A stretch of 8,535 nucleotides of DNA from Sandarakinorhabdus sp. (GCA_025458465.1 JALOSK010000073.1:1-8535), one strand, 5' to 3'. Shown: positions 1-7,346, counted from the stretch's first letter. A program made the numbers and translations. Notes: generated by a model not told the origin, from the letters alone.

Positions 1-1734
1 GGCACCGCCAGCGAAGACGCGCGGCTGACCGCGTTCCTCGATGCCGAATTCGCCGAATATGTGAAGCAGCAGCCGCAACTGGCCACCCGCCTTGGCATGA
101 AGGACGGCGCAGACCGCTGGAACGACATCAGCGATGCCGCCGCCGACGCGCAGACCGCGTGGCGCGTGGCCAGCGCAGCCCGCATGAAGGCGCAATTCGA
201 TCGCGCAAGACTGTCGCCGGAAGCGCAGGTGAATTACGACATCTGGGCGCTGGAAGCAGAGCGCGCGGTGCTGAGCCAGGCCAACCGCATCTATCGCCCG
301 CCCTTCTATTCGCGGCTCTATTCGGCCCACAGCCAGTTGCCGGATTTCCTGATCAACACCCACACGGTTGCCGATGTGGGCGATCTGAAAAATTACATCG
401 CCCGCTTGCGTGGCATTCCCGCCGTGCTGGATGTGGCGATCGCCCGCAGCAAGGCCAGTGAAGCCGCCGGCATCCGCGCCCCGAAGTTCCAGATTGAAAC
501 CATCATCGCCGGCGCCACCCGGCTGACCAGCGGCGCCCCGTTCGGAGACGGCCCCGATGCCGCGCTTTGGGCCGACGTGAAGGCCAAGACCGAAGCGTTG
601 GTGAACGGCGGCAAGCTGCCGCGCGCCGAAGCCGACACGCTGCTGTCGCAAGCGCGCACCGCCATCCTTGATCTGAAGCCCGCCTATGGCAGGGTCATCG
701 CCTGGGCGCAGGCGAGCCTGCCCAACGCCCCCAGCGGCAAGGTGGGCGCCGTCTCTCTGCCCGGCGGCGCTGCCTATTATGCCAATGAACTCAGGCTCAA
801 CACCACGACCGACTATACGGCCGAACAGATCCACGAGATCGGCCGCAAGGAAGTGGCGCGGATCGAGGCCGAGCAGGATGCGCTGGCGCGCAAGGCCGGG
901 TTCAAGGATCGCCACGCCTATTATGCCGAACGCGCCCGGCTCTACCCGCCCAAGCCCTTCGATGATGCCGCGCGCGACGCCTATCTGAAGGAAGCCAACG
1001 CGTTCGTGGCCCGCACCCGCACGCTTCTGGGGCCCTATTTCGGCACCTTGCCGGCCTATGGCATCGAAGTGGTGCGCGAACCGGCCTTCACCGAAGTGCC
1101 TGGCGGCGCCGCCCATGCCAGCGCCCCAAGCCCCGATGGCAAGCGCCCGGCGCGCACCTATGTGCATCTTGTGGGCGCGCAGAAGGATCCGGCAGCGCTG
1201 TACACGCTGATGTGTCACGAGGCCGTGCCCGGCCACAACATGCAGGGCGACATCCAGGTGCGCCAGCAGGGCGGGCCGAAGTTCCGTTCCGTCACCGGCT
1301 ATGTTGCGTTCGGGGAAGGCTGGGGCCTGTATGCCGAAGCCCTGTGCGCCGAGATGAACGCCTTCCCCGATATCGCGGCAGATTTCATGCGGCTGGATGC
1401 CGAACTGTTCCGCGCCGCCCGGCTTGTCACCGATACCGGCATCCACGCGCTGGGCTGGAGCGAAGAAGAGGCCGTGGCCTATCTGCAGACCAGCGGCCGG
1501 GCGCCGCCGGAAATGGCCCGTTCGGAAGTACGCCGCTATATCACGCTGCCCGGCCAGGCCACCGGCTACAAGATCGGCATGCTCAAGATCATGGAGGTGC
1601 GCCGCAAGGCCGAGGCCGCGCTGGGGCCGAAGTTCGACATCAGGGGCTTCCACGATCTGCTGATCGCATCGGGCTCCCAGCCGCTGTCGATCCTGGAACG
1701 CCGCGTGGATGACTGGATCGCCAGCCGGCGCTGA
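1..1734 (+). CDS. DUF885 family putative zinc metallopeptidase (5' end missing)
   Basis: The frame is open from base 1 and upstream residues read as normal family sequence (ASEDARLTAFLDAEF), so the gene starts left of the window; the in-frame GTG at 61 is internal. The window holds 577 residues. DUF885 proteins are usually about 580-620 residues with a signal or lipoprotein leader, so probably only the leader and a few residues are missing. Counting from base 1, the signature HEAVPGH lies at residues 406-412 (bases 1216-1236), and GEGWGLYAE follows with its glutamate at 439. These are the likely zinc ligands and catalytic glutamate, by analogy with gluzincin-type peptidases. The two histidines are separated by five residues, unlike the classic HExxH. 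Members are annotated as exported peptidases of unknown substrate, so exact function is not assignable. It converges on the clsC-like gene with only three bases between stop codons. Family assignment is firm; peptidase activity is inferred. Confidence 0.93.
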   Translation, partial: GTASEDARLTAFLDAEFAEYVKQQPQLATRLGMKDGADRWNDISDAAADAQTAWRVASAARMKAQFDRARLSPEAQVNYDIWALEAERAVLSQANRIYRPPFYSRLYSAHSQLPDFLINTHTVADVGDLKNYIARLRGIPAVLDVAIARSKASEAAGIRAPKFQIETIIAGATRLTSGAPFGDGPDAALWADVKAKTEALVNGGKLPRAEADTLLSQARTAILDLKPAYGRVIAWAQASLPNAPSGKVGAVSLPGGAAYYANELRLNTTTDYTAEQIHEIGRKEVARIEAEQDALARKAGFKDRHAYYAERARLYPPKPFDDAARDAYLKEANAFVARTRTLLGPYFGTLPAYGIEVVREPAFTEVPGGAAHASAPSPDGKRPARTYVHLVGAQKDPAALYTLMCHEAVPGHNMQGDIQVRQQGGPKFRSVTGYVAFGEGWGLYAEALCAEMNAFPDIAADFMRLDAELFRAARLVTDTGIHALGWSEEEAVAYLQTSGRAPPEMARSEVRRYITLPGQATGYKIGMLKIMEVRRKAEAALGPKFDIRGFHDLLIASGSQPLSILERRVDDWIASRR

Positions 1735-1737
1735 CCA

Positions 1738-3132
1738 TCAGAACAGGTGGCCCAGCGGCAACTGGCCCAACGCGCGGAACAGGGTGCGGATCGCCAGGTT
1801 GGTGCCCGGTTCGGGCTGGATCAGGCGATCATCCTCGCGCCAGGCAAGGCGGCCGCCGGGCGCTTCCACCGCCCAGGCGAAGTGCGGCAGGCTGGCGTCC
1901 AGCGCGGCCTCCAGCCGGCTGGCCAGCGCTGGCGAATCGATCAGGAAGCCCAGTTCGGTGTTGAGCCGCCACGATCGCGGATCAAAGTTCATCGAACCGA
2001 CGAACAGGAAGCGCCCGTCGGCAATGAAGGTCTTGGCATGCAGCGCCGAGGCGCTTGACCGGAAGAAGCTGGTGGGATCGCCATTGCGCCGCAGCCGGCG
2101 CGGCACCAGGCCAAGCCGAGCCCGATGGCCAGCAGCACCGCGCATCTCCCACAGTTTCACGCCCGCCGCGATCAGCCGCTGCCGCCACGGCGCATACCAG
2201 GCGTGCACCAGCGCAACATTGTTGGACAGCAGGCTGTTGGTCAGCACGTCCACCCGCACCCCCTGCCCCGCCAGGCCGCCCAGCAGCGCGGCGCCCTGTG
2301 CGGTGGGAATGAAATAGGCCGACACCAGAAGCAGCCGGCGCCGCACCGGCCCCAGCGCGGCAAGCAGGCGCGGCAGCAGCAGCGTGTCTTCAGCGGCAGC
2401 GCCGGCAATCTTGGCCGGCGGATCCGACAACATGCGCACATCGGCCCAGTCGAAATCCCGCGCCTCGTCCACCATGGCGTGGGTGACGTCGCCATCGGCA
2501 GCGGCCAGGAACAGATCGCGCTGCGGCGAGGGCAGCGCCGGCGGCAGGCGGGCCAACGGCTGCATCAGTTGCGCCAGCGGCACGGCGGCGGCGCAATCCC
2601 AGTAACGCTGGAAATCCGCCGTCATGGCCGCGGCGATGGCACCGATGGCCAGCACATCCAGATCGGCCGACAGCGCCGGGTGGCTGGCATCGAAATATTC
2701 ATCGCCGATGTTGCGCCCGCCGATCACCGTGGCGATGCCGTCCACCGTCAGGCTCTTGTTGTGCATCCGGCGGTTGAGGCGCGGAAAATCGAACAGGGCA
2801 TTCAGCCAGCGCAGCCGCCGCAGCCGGCCGGGATTGAACAGCCGCACCTCCAGCCCCGGCAGGCTGGCGGCGAGCTGCTCGATGGCGGCACAGCCAAAAT
2901 CATCCAGCAGCAGCCGCACCTTCACGCCGCGGGCTGCGGCCGCCGCCAGTTCATCCAGCAGCAGGCGCCCCGATACGTCGTTGCGCCAGATATAATATTG
3001 GATGTCGATGCTGATGCGCGCCCGCCGCACCAGCAGCAGCCGCACCGCCAGCGCCGCCGGGCCATCATCCAGCAACTGCACGCCGCTCTGGCCCGGATGG
3101 GCATCGCACAGATGGGCGAGCGCAGCGGTCAT
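1738..3132 (-). CDS. clsC: ClsC-type phospholipase D family cardiolipin synthase
   Basis: A 464-residue protein with two HxKx4D catalytic motifs of the phospholipase D superfamily: H124/K126/D131 (RMHNKSLTVDG) and H365/K367/D372 (ALHAKTFIADG). Family blocks also visible are YYIWRNDVSGRLL near 46-58, GGRNIGDEYF at 138-147, SAYFIPT at 271-277, LTNSLLSNNVALVHAWYA near 297-314 and VGSMNFDPRSWRLNTELGF at 378-396. From memory, these and the overall length match E. coli ClsC (about 473 residues), which makes cardiolipin using phosphatidylethanolamine as phosphatidyl donor to phosphatidylglycerol. No signal peptide or membrane helix is evident, so peripheral attachment to the inner membrane is likely. 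The ATG at 3132 overlaps the TGA of the upstream EEP gene as ATGA, with no good Shine-Dalgarno before it, so translational coupling is likely. The frame is open further upstream to 3432, but that part is the shadow of the EEP gene. Another PLD-type phosphatidyltransferase activity cannot be excluded. Confidence 0.92.
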   Translation of the reverse strand: MTAALAHLCDAHPGQSGVQLLDDGPAALAVRLLLVRRARISIDIQYYIWRNDVSGRLLLDELAAAAARGVKVRLLLDDFGCAAIEQLAASLPGLEVRLFNPGRLRRLRWLNALFDFPRLNRRMHNKSLTVDGIATVIGGRNIGDEYFDASHPALSADLDVLAIGAIAAAMTADFQRYWDCAAAVPLAQLMQPLARLPPALPSPQRDLFLAAADGDVTHAMVDEARDFDWADVRMLSDPPAKIAGAAAEDTLLLPRLLAALGPVRRRLLLVSAYFIPTAQGAALLGGLAGQGVRVDVLTNSLLSNNVALVHAWYAPWRQRLIAAGVKLWEMRGAAGHRARLGLVPRRLRRNGDPTSFFRSSASALHAKTFIADGRFLFVGSMNFDPRSWRLNTELGFLIDSPALASRLEAALDASLPHFAWAVEAPGGRLAWREDDRLIQPEPGTNLAIRTLFRALGQLPLGHLF

Positions 3133-3821
3133 TCGGCCAGCCGCACCCACACCGGCAGATGATCGGAGGCCGTTCTTGCCAATGGCGTGGCATGAACCGC
3201 GGCGTGGGCCACCTTCAGGGCATGATGCGCGAACACCCGGTCCAGCCGGCCCAGCGGCAGCCGGGCGGGGAAGCTGGGCCCCAGCGCCAGTTCGCGCCAG
3301 TGCCGCGCCAGTTCTGCCAAGGCACCGCCGCCGCTGCGCCACTCGTTGAAATCGCCCATCAACAGTTCGGGCGGATTGCCCGGCGCGCGGGCCACGGCAG
3401 CGATGATGGCGCGCGTCTGCCGGGCGCGCCACAGGCCGGTGAGATCAAGATGAGCGCCCACCAGCCGCAGCAGGTGATTGCCTGCCGCCACATCGGCCAG
3501 CACCGCGCCGCGCGGTTCCAGCGCCGGCAGATGGATGGGCGCGGCATGGGTGAGGCGCGCGGCGCGGCGGACCAGCACGGCATTGCCATGCCAGCCCATG
3601 GCCTGCGGGTTTGGCGCCAGCGCCGCCGGTTCCCAGCCACGTTGCGCCAGCGCGGCTTCCGGCAGCACGGCGGTTCGCACGCCAAAACGCGTGTCCGCCT
3701 CCTGCAGCAGGGCCACATCGGCATCGATCTCGTCCAGCACGTCAAGGATGCGGGTGGGCGCCAGCCGGCCATCGGTGCCCACGCCCTTGTGGATGTTGTA
3801 GCTGGCAACCGTGAGGTTCAC
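3129..3821 (-). CDS. Endonuclease/exonuclease/phosphatase (EEP) family protein, YbhP-like
   Basis: A 230-residue protein of the DNase I-like / exonuclease III-like metal-dependent phosphodiesterase fold. All catalytic positions are visible: N9 in SYNIHKG, E41 in LLQEAD, H124 and D126 in GAHLDL, D157 and N159 in MGDFNEW, D194 in GRLDRVF, and D220-H221 in SDHLPV. The chosen start is the GTG at 3821, because AAGGGAGG lies 11 bases upstream and homologues begin a few residues before SYNIHKG; a TTG at 3875 would add 18 residues that do not look like this family. It is the first gene of a two-gene operon, and its stop overlaps the start of the clsC-like gene. In E. coli the EEP protein YbhP similarly precedes the cardiolipin synthase ClsB, which suggests a lipid-related or phosphodiester substrate rather than DNA repair. 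The substrate is unknown. Confidence 0.88.
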   Translation of the reverse strand: MNLTVASYNIHKGVGTDGRLAPTRILDVLDEIDADVALLQEADTRFGVRTAVLPEAALAQRGWEPAALAPNPQAMGWHGNAVLVRRAARLTHAAPIHLPALEPRGAVLADVAAGNHLLRLVGAHLDLTGLWRARQTRAIIAAVARAPGNPPELLMGDFNEWRSGGGALAELARHWRELALGPSFPARLPLGRLDRVFAHHALKVAHAAVHATPLARTASDHLPVWVRLAE

Positions 3822-3832
3822 GCGCTCAACAG

Positions 3833-3840
3833 CCTCCCTT
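3833..3840 (-). promoter_or_regulatory. Ribosome binding site deciding the EEP gene start
   Basis: Read on the minus strand this is AAGGGAGG, a near-ideal Shine-Dalgarno sequence, 11 bases before the GTG at 3821-3819. The spacing is slightly long but workable. It supports the GTG start over the upstream in-frame TTG at 3875, which would place this motif inside the coding region. Confidence 0.6.
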
Positions 3841-3867
3841 GCGTTCGACAAGAAAGGACAGTAATAT
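3839..3867 (+). promoter_or_regulatory. Candidate sigma70-type promoter for the oxidoreductase gene
   Basis: TTGCGT (3839-3844) and TAATAT (3862-3867) are separated by 17 bases, the optimal spacing for a housekeeping promoter, in the only AT-rich patch of the divergent region. Matches to TTGACA and TATAAT are partial (three and four of six). A transcript would begin near 3874, about 25 bases before the ATG at 3899. The -35 element overlaps the opposite-strand ribosome binding site of the EEP gene. No comparably spaced pair was found for the leftward operon. This is weak evidence from sequence inspection only. Confidence 0.3.
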
Positions 3868-3870
3868 TGA

Positions 3871-3890
3871 CCCAATCATCAGACATTGGG
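3871..3890. repeat. Perfect inverted repeat (possible operator or RBS-masking hairpin)
   Basis: CCCAAT (3871-3876) and ATTGGG (3885-3890) are exact reverse complements separated by eight bases. The right arm shares GGG with the oxidoreductase Shine-Dalgarno sequence (3888-3893). The repeat sits between the candidate -10 element and the ATG. It could be a binding site for a dimeric repressor near the transcription start, or in RNA a six-pair hairpin that hides the ribosome binding site. A six-base repeat can also arise by chance in a region this size, so function is unproven. Confidence 0.4.
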
Positions 3891-3893
3891 GAG
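3888..3893 (+). promoter_or_regulatory. Ribosome binding site deciding the oxidoreductase start
   Basis: GGGGAG lies five bases before the ATG at 3899, a good position for translation initiation. It supports this ATG over the in-frame TTG at 3839, which would add 20 residues overlapping the candidate promoter and with no family character. Confidence 0.65.
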
Positions 3894-3898
3894 CGACC

Positions 3899-6800
3899 AT
3901 GGTCGCAGGATTGCCGCCCGTAACCCTTGAAGACAAGTATCGCTTTCGCGATGGCCGGGTGTTCATGTCTGGCGTGCAGGCGCTGGTGCGGCTGCCACTG
4001 GTGCAGAAATGGCGCGATGCCGCTGCCGGGCTGAACACGGCGGGCTTCATCTCCGGCTATCGCGGCTCCCCGCTGGGCGGCTATGACCAGGAACTGTGGC
4101 GCGCCAAGAAGTGGCTGAAAGAACAGGATATCCACTTCGTTCCCGGCGTGAACGAGGAACTGGGCGCCACCGCGGTGTGGGGCACGCAGCACGTCGCGCT
4201 GAACCCCAAGGCCACCAAGGACGGCGTGTTCGGCATCTGGTACGGCAAGGGGCCGGGCCTTGATCGCGCGATGGATGTGCTGAAACACGGCAATGCCGCC
4301 GGCACCTCGGCGCATGGCGGCGTGCTGGCCATCGTTGGCGATGATCACGGCGCCAAATCCTCCACCCTTCCGCACCAGAGCGATCACAATTTCCAGGCCG
4401 CCTTCGTGCCCTTCCTGGCGCCGGCCAGCGTGCACGAATTCGTCGAATATGGCCTGCTGGGTCTGGCCATGAGCCGTTTTGCCGGCACCTGGGTGGGCTT
4501 CAAGGCCACCGCCGACACGGTGGAGACCAGCGCCACGGTCGATCTGGCCGGCGAGAATCGCCGCATCATCATCCCCGAATTCGAATTCCCGGACGGCGGC
4601 GTCCACATCCGCCCGGGCGACATCTGGCGCGAGGAAGACACCCGCCTGCAGCGTTACAAGGGCTTTGCCGCGCTGGCCTTTGCGAAAGCCAACGGCATCG
4701 ATCGCGTGGTGTGGGACAGCCCGCGCCCGCGCATCGGCATCGTCACCACCGGCAAGGCCTTCGCCGACACGATGGAGGCGCTGGACGAACTTGGCATCAC
4801 CGAAACCATCGCGGCGGCCATCGGCCTGAAGGTCTACAAGGTCGGCATGCCGTGGCCGCTGGAGCCCGACGGCATCCGCAGCTTTGCCGAAGGGCTGGAA
4901 GAAGTCCTTGTCATCGAGGAAAAGCGCGAGTTCATCGAACATCAGCTGAAATGGCAGCTCTACAACTGGCGCGAGGCGGTGCGGCCCGTGGTGGTGGGCA
5001 AGCATGATGAAACCGGCGAATGGCTGCTGTCGCCCGACAATGAACTTTCGCCCGGCGTCATCGCCCACGTGATCGCGGCGCGCATCCAGCGCATCCACGA
5101 CACCGATCGCATCCGCGCCACCCTGGCCTTCTTCCGCGACCAGTCGGCCAAGGCCGCCGCCTATGAAACGCCGGTGAAGCGCAGCCCCTATTTTTGTTCG
5201 GGCTGCCCGCACAACACCTCCACCAAGCCGCCCGAAGGCCAGCGCGCGCTGGCCGGCATCGGCTGCCACATCATGGCGATGTGGATGGACCGCGCCGAAA
5301 CCTTCACCCAGATGGGCGGCGAAGGCGTCACCTGGGTGGGCGAAGCGCCGTTCGTGGGCGAAAACCACGTGTTCGCCAATCTGGGCGACGGTACCTATTT
5401 CCATTCCGGCCTGCTCGCCATCCGGCAGTCCATCGCAGCCGGCGTCAACATCACCTACAAGATCCTCTACAACGACGCGGTGGCCATGACCGGCGGCCAG
5501 AAGCATGATGGCGAACTAGGCGTGGACCAGATTGCCGCCCAGATGCTGGCCGAACATGCGAAGAAGGTGGTTGTCCTCACCGAGGATCTCGCCCGCTACA
5601 AGGGCTTGGCCCTGCCCGCCGGCGTGCGCCTGCTGGATCGCAGCTTCCTCGATGAAATCCAGGCGGAATTCGCCGCGACCCCCGGCTGCACGATCATCAT
5701 CTTCGATCAGACCTGCGCTGCCGAAAAACGCCGCCGCCGCAAGCGCAAGCAGCTGGTCGATCCCGATCGCCGCATCTTCATCAATCCCGCCGTCTGCGAA
5801 GGCTGCGGTGACTGTTCTGTGCAATCCAACTGCGTGTCGGTTGAACCCGTCGAGACCGAATTCGGCCGCAAGCGCCGCATCAACCAATCGAGCTGCAACA
5901 AGGATTACAGCTGCATCAAGGGCTTCTGCCCCAGCTTTGTCACCATCGACGGTGCCGAGGTGAAGAAATCAAGGGCAGAATTCGACGCCGACAATCTGCC
6001 CGAACCGCAGCTGCCGGCGCCGGGTGACGGCTTCAACATCATGGTCACCGGCATTGGCGGCACCGGCGTGCTCACCGTTTCGGCGCTGCTGGGCACGGCT
6101 GCCCACATCGAAGGCCTGGCCAGCACCACGGCCGACATGGCCGGCCTCGCCCAGAAGGGCGGCGCGGTCTACAGCCACGTGCGCATCGCGGCCCACAACA
6201 ATGATCTTCTGTCCCCGCGGATCATGGCCGGCGGTGCCGATCTGGTGCTGGCCTGCGATGCCGTGGTCGCCGCCGACAAGCCAACGCAGACGCTGATGGT
6301 GCCCGAACGCACCGCCGTGGTCGCCAATGCCGATGTGGCGCCCACCTCCGATTTCGTGCGCAACCGCGATTTCGACTTCCGCAGCGCCGCCGTGGAGCGG
6401 GCAATCCGCAAGGCCAGCAACCCCAACGCCTGTGATTTCATCGCCGCCGACACGGTGGCCACCGCCCTGCTGGGCGATGCCATCGGCAGCAACATCCTGC
6501 TGATGGGCTATGCCTGGCAGAAGGGCCTGATCCCGCTGAAGCGCGAGAGCATCGAGGCGGCGATTGATCTGAACGGCGTCGCCATCCCCTTCAACAAGAA
6601 GGCCTTCGCCCTTGGCCGCCTGCTCGCCACCCGGCCTGACCAGGTGCTGGCGCTGGTGGAGGCCACCCGCGGGCCCCAACCGGAACCGCCGGCCACCACG
6701 CTGGACGAGATGATCGCCCGCCGTGAAGCCGATCTGCTGCTCTATCAGGACGCAGCCTATGCGGCCCGCTTCCGCCGCAGCGTGGACATGGCCCGCGACG

Positions 6801-7330
6801 CCGGTGGTGATGCGTTCGCCGAAGCGGTGGCCAAGAGCCTGTACAAGCTGATGGCCTACAAGGACGAATATGAAGTTGCCCGCCTGTACAGCGATGGCCG
6901 CTTCCGCGCCGCCTACGATGCGCAGTTCGCCGGTGGCAACCCGCGCGTCCTTCTGGCCCCGCCGCTGCTCTCCCGCATTGATCCCGCCACCGGGCGTCCC
7001 AAGAAGATCAGCTTTGGCCCATGGGTGTTCAAGGCGTTTGGCGTCCTCGCCAAGCTGAAGGGCCTGCGTGGCAGCGCGCTCGATCCGTTCGGCTACACGC
7101 AGGAACGCCGCCACGAACGCGCCGACATCGCGGCCTTCGAAGACGACGTGCAGCGCCTGTGCGAGGGCCTGACCCCCGCCAACATCGGCCTCGCCATCGC
7201 CATTGCCAAACTGCCGATGGACGTGCGCGGCTTCGGCCCGGTGAAGGCGAAAGCGCGGGACGAGGTTGCCACCCGCCGCGCCGCCTTGTGGGCAAAGCTG
7301 GACAGCACACCCCGGCAGGCCGCCGCCTGA
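3899..7330 (+). CDS. Indolepyruvate:ferredoxin oxidoreductase family protein, single-chain alpha-beta-gamma fusion
   Basis: This 1143-residue enzyme would oxidatively decarboxylate aryl-pyruvates such as indolepyruvate to the acyl-CoA, passing electrons to ferredoxin or another acceptor (EC 1.2.7.8 type). It has the usual length of the fused family. The N-terminal part carries SGYRGSPLGGYDQELW (starting near residue 52) and GVNEELGAT (E86/E87) of the thiamine pyrophosphate (TPP) pyrimidine domain. The TPP pyrophosphate domain follows, with FCSGCPHN (C433, C436) and GDG (496-498) then 26 residues then N525. A cysteine-rich iron-sulphur module has C633, C636, C639, C645, C666, C672 and C677. 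The IorB-like gamma domain starts with TGIGGTGVL near 717, and an all-helical C-terminal region from about 930 fits DUF6537. The ATG at 3899 was chosen for its ribosome binding site. It is transcribed alone, divergent from the EEP-clsC operon. No ferredoxin or aromatic-catabolism partner is in the window, so the true substrate and acceptor are inferred. Confidence 0.93.
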   Translation: MVAGLPPVTLEDKYRFRDGRVFMSGVQALVRLPLVQKWRDAAAGLNTAGFISGYRGSPLGGYDQELWRAKKWLKEQDIHFVPGVNEELGATAVWGTQHVALNPKATKDGVFGIWYGKGPGLDRAMDVLKHGNAAGTSAHGGVLAIVGDDHGAKSSTLPHQSDHNFQAAFVPFLAPASVHEFVEYGLLGLAMSRFAGTWVGFKATADTVETSATVDLAGENRRIIIPEFEFPDGGVHIRPGDIWREEDTRLQRYKGFAALAFAKANGIDRVVWDSPRPRIGIVTTGKAFADTMEALDELGITETIAAAIGLKVYKVGMPWPLEPDGIRSFAEGLEEVLVIEEKREFIEHQLKWQLYNWREAVRPVVVGKHDETGEWLLSPDNELSPGVIAHVIAARIQRIHDTDRIRATLAFFRDQSAKAAAYETPVKRSPYFCSGCPHNTSTKPPEGQRALAGIGCHIMAMWMDRAETFTQMGGEGVTWVGEAPFVGENHVFANLGDGTYFHSGLLAIRQSIAAGVNITYKILYNDAVAMTGGQKHDGELGVDQIAAQMLAEHAKKVVVLTEDLARYKGLALPAGVRLLDRSFLDEIQAEFAATPGCTIIIFDQTCAAEKRRRRKRKQLVDPDRRIFINPAVCEGCGDCSVQSNCVSVEPVETEFGRKRRINQSSCNKDYSCIKGFCPSFVTIDGAEVKKSRAEFDADNLPEPQLPAPGDGFNIMVTGIGGTGVLTVSALLGTAAHIEGLASTTADMAGLAQKGGAVYSHVRIAAHNNDLLSPRIMAGGADLVLACDAVVAADKPTQTLMVPERTAVVANADVAPTSDFVRNRDFDFRSAAVERAIRKASNPNACDFIAADTVATALLGDAIGSNILLMGYAWQKGLIPLKRESIEAAIDLNGVAIPFNKKAFALGRLLATRPDQVLALVEATRGPQPEPPATTLDEMIARREADLLLYQDAAYAARFRRSVDMARDAGGDAFAEAVAKSLYKLMAYKDEYEVARLYSDGRFRAAYDAQFAGGNPRVLLAPPLLSRIDPATGRPKKISFGPWVFKAFGVLAKLKGLRGSALDPFGYTQERRHERADIAAFEDDVQRLCEGLTPANIGLAIAIAKLPMDVRGFGPVKAKARDEVATRRAALWAKLDSTPRQAAA

Positions 7331-7346
7331 GCCGGCCGTTCAGGCG
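7324..7346. terminator. Putative bidirectional hairpin formed by two converging stop codons
   Basis: CGCCTGA (7324-7330) and TCAGGCG (7340-7346) are perfect reverse complements around nine intergenic bases. Each arm contains the TGA stop of one converging gene. Allowing a G-U and a C-G pair inside, the stem is nine pairs with a five-base loop. There is no clear T tract on either side, so it may act as a weak or Rho-assisted terminator, or block 3' exonucleases. Both genes ending in GCC-TGA explains part of the symmetry. Confidence 0.4.

Noticed and set aside
1731..1741. CTGA-CCA-TCAG as a terminator
   Set aside because: Four base pairs with a three-base loop and no T tract are too weak to call.
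2125..3162. Open frame of about 345 codons on the plus strand, opposite the clsC-like gene
   Set aside because: The translation is dominated by Gln, His, Arg and Ala without domain character. The opposite strand encodes both HKD motifs of a real enzyme.
3133..3432. Upstream extension of the clsC-like gene by about 100 residues
   Set aside because: This stretch is the EEP gene in another frame, and family homology of the PLD protein begins at the ATG at 3132.
3822..3875. TTG start at 3875 for the EEP gene
   Set aside because: It would add 18 residues unlike the family and put the strong Shine-Dalgarno motif (3833-3840) inside the gene; the GTG at 3821 fits better.
3839..3898. TTG start at 3839 for the oxidoreductase
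   Set aside because: The ATG at 3899 has GGGGAG at a good distance, and the extra 20 residues show no family character.
3818..5506. Open frame of about 560 codons on the minus strand, opposite the oxidoreductase
   Set aside because: It mirrors a well-supported gene with all expected motifs. Its translation is rich in His, Gly, Ala and Asp with no recognisable family, which is typical of antisense frames in GC-rich DNA.
5969..7114. Open frame of about 380 codons on the minus strand, opposite the oxidoreductase C-terminal half
   Set aside because: Low-complexity His/Gly/Gln/Ala-rich translation with no motifs, produced by the codon bias of the sense gene.
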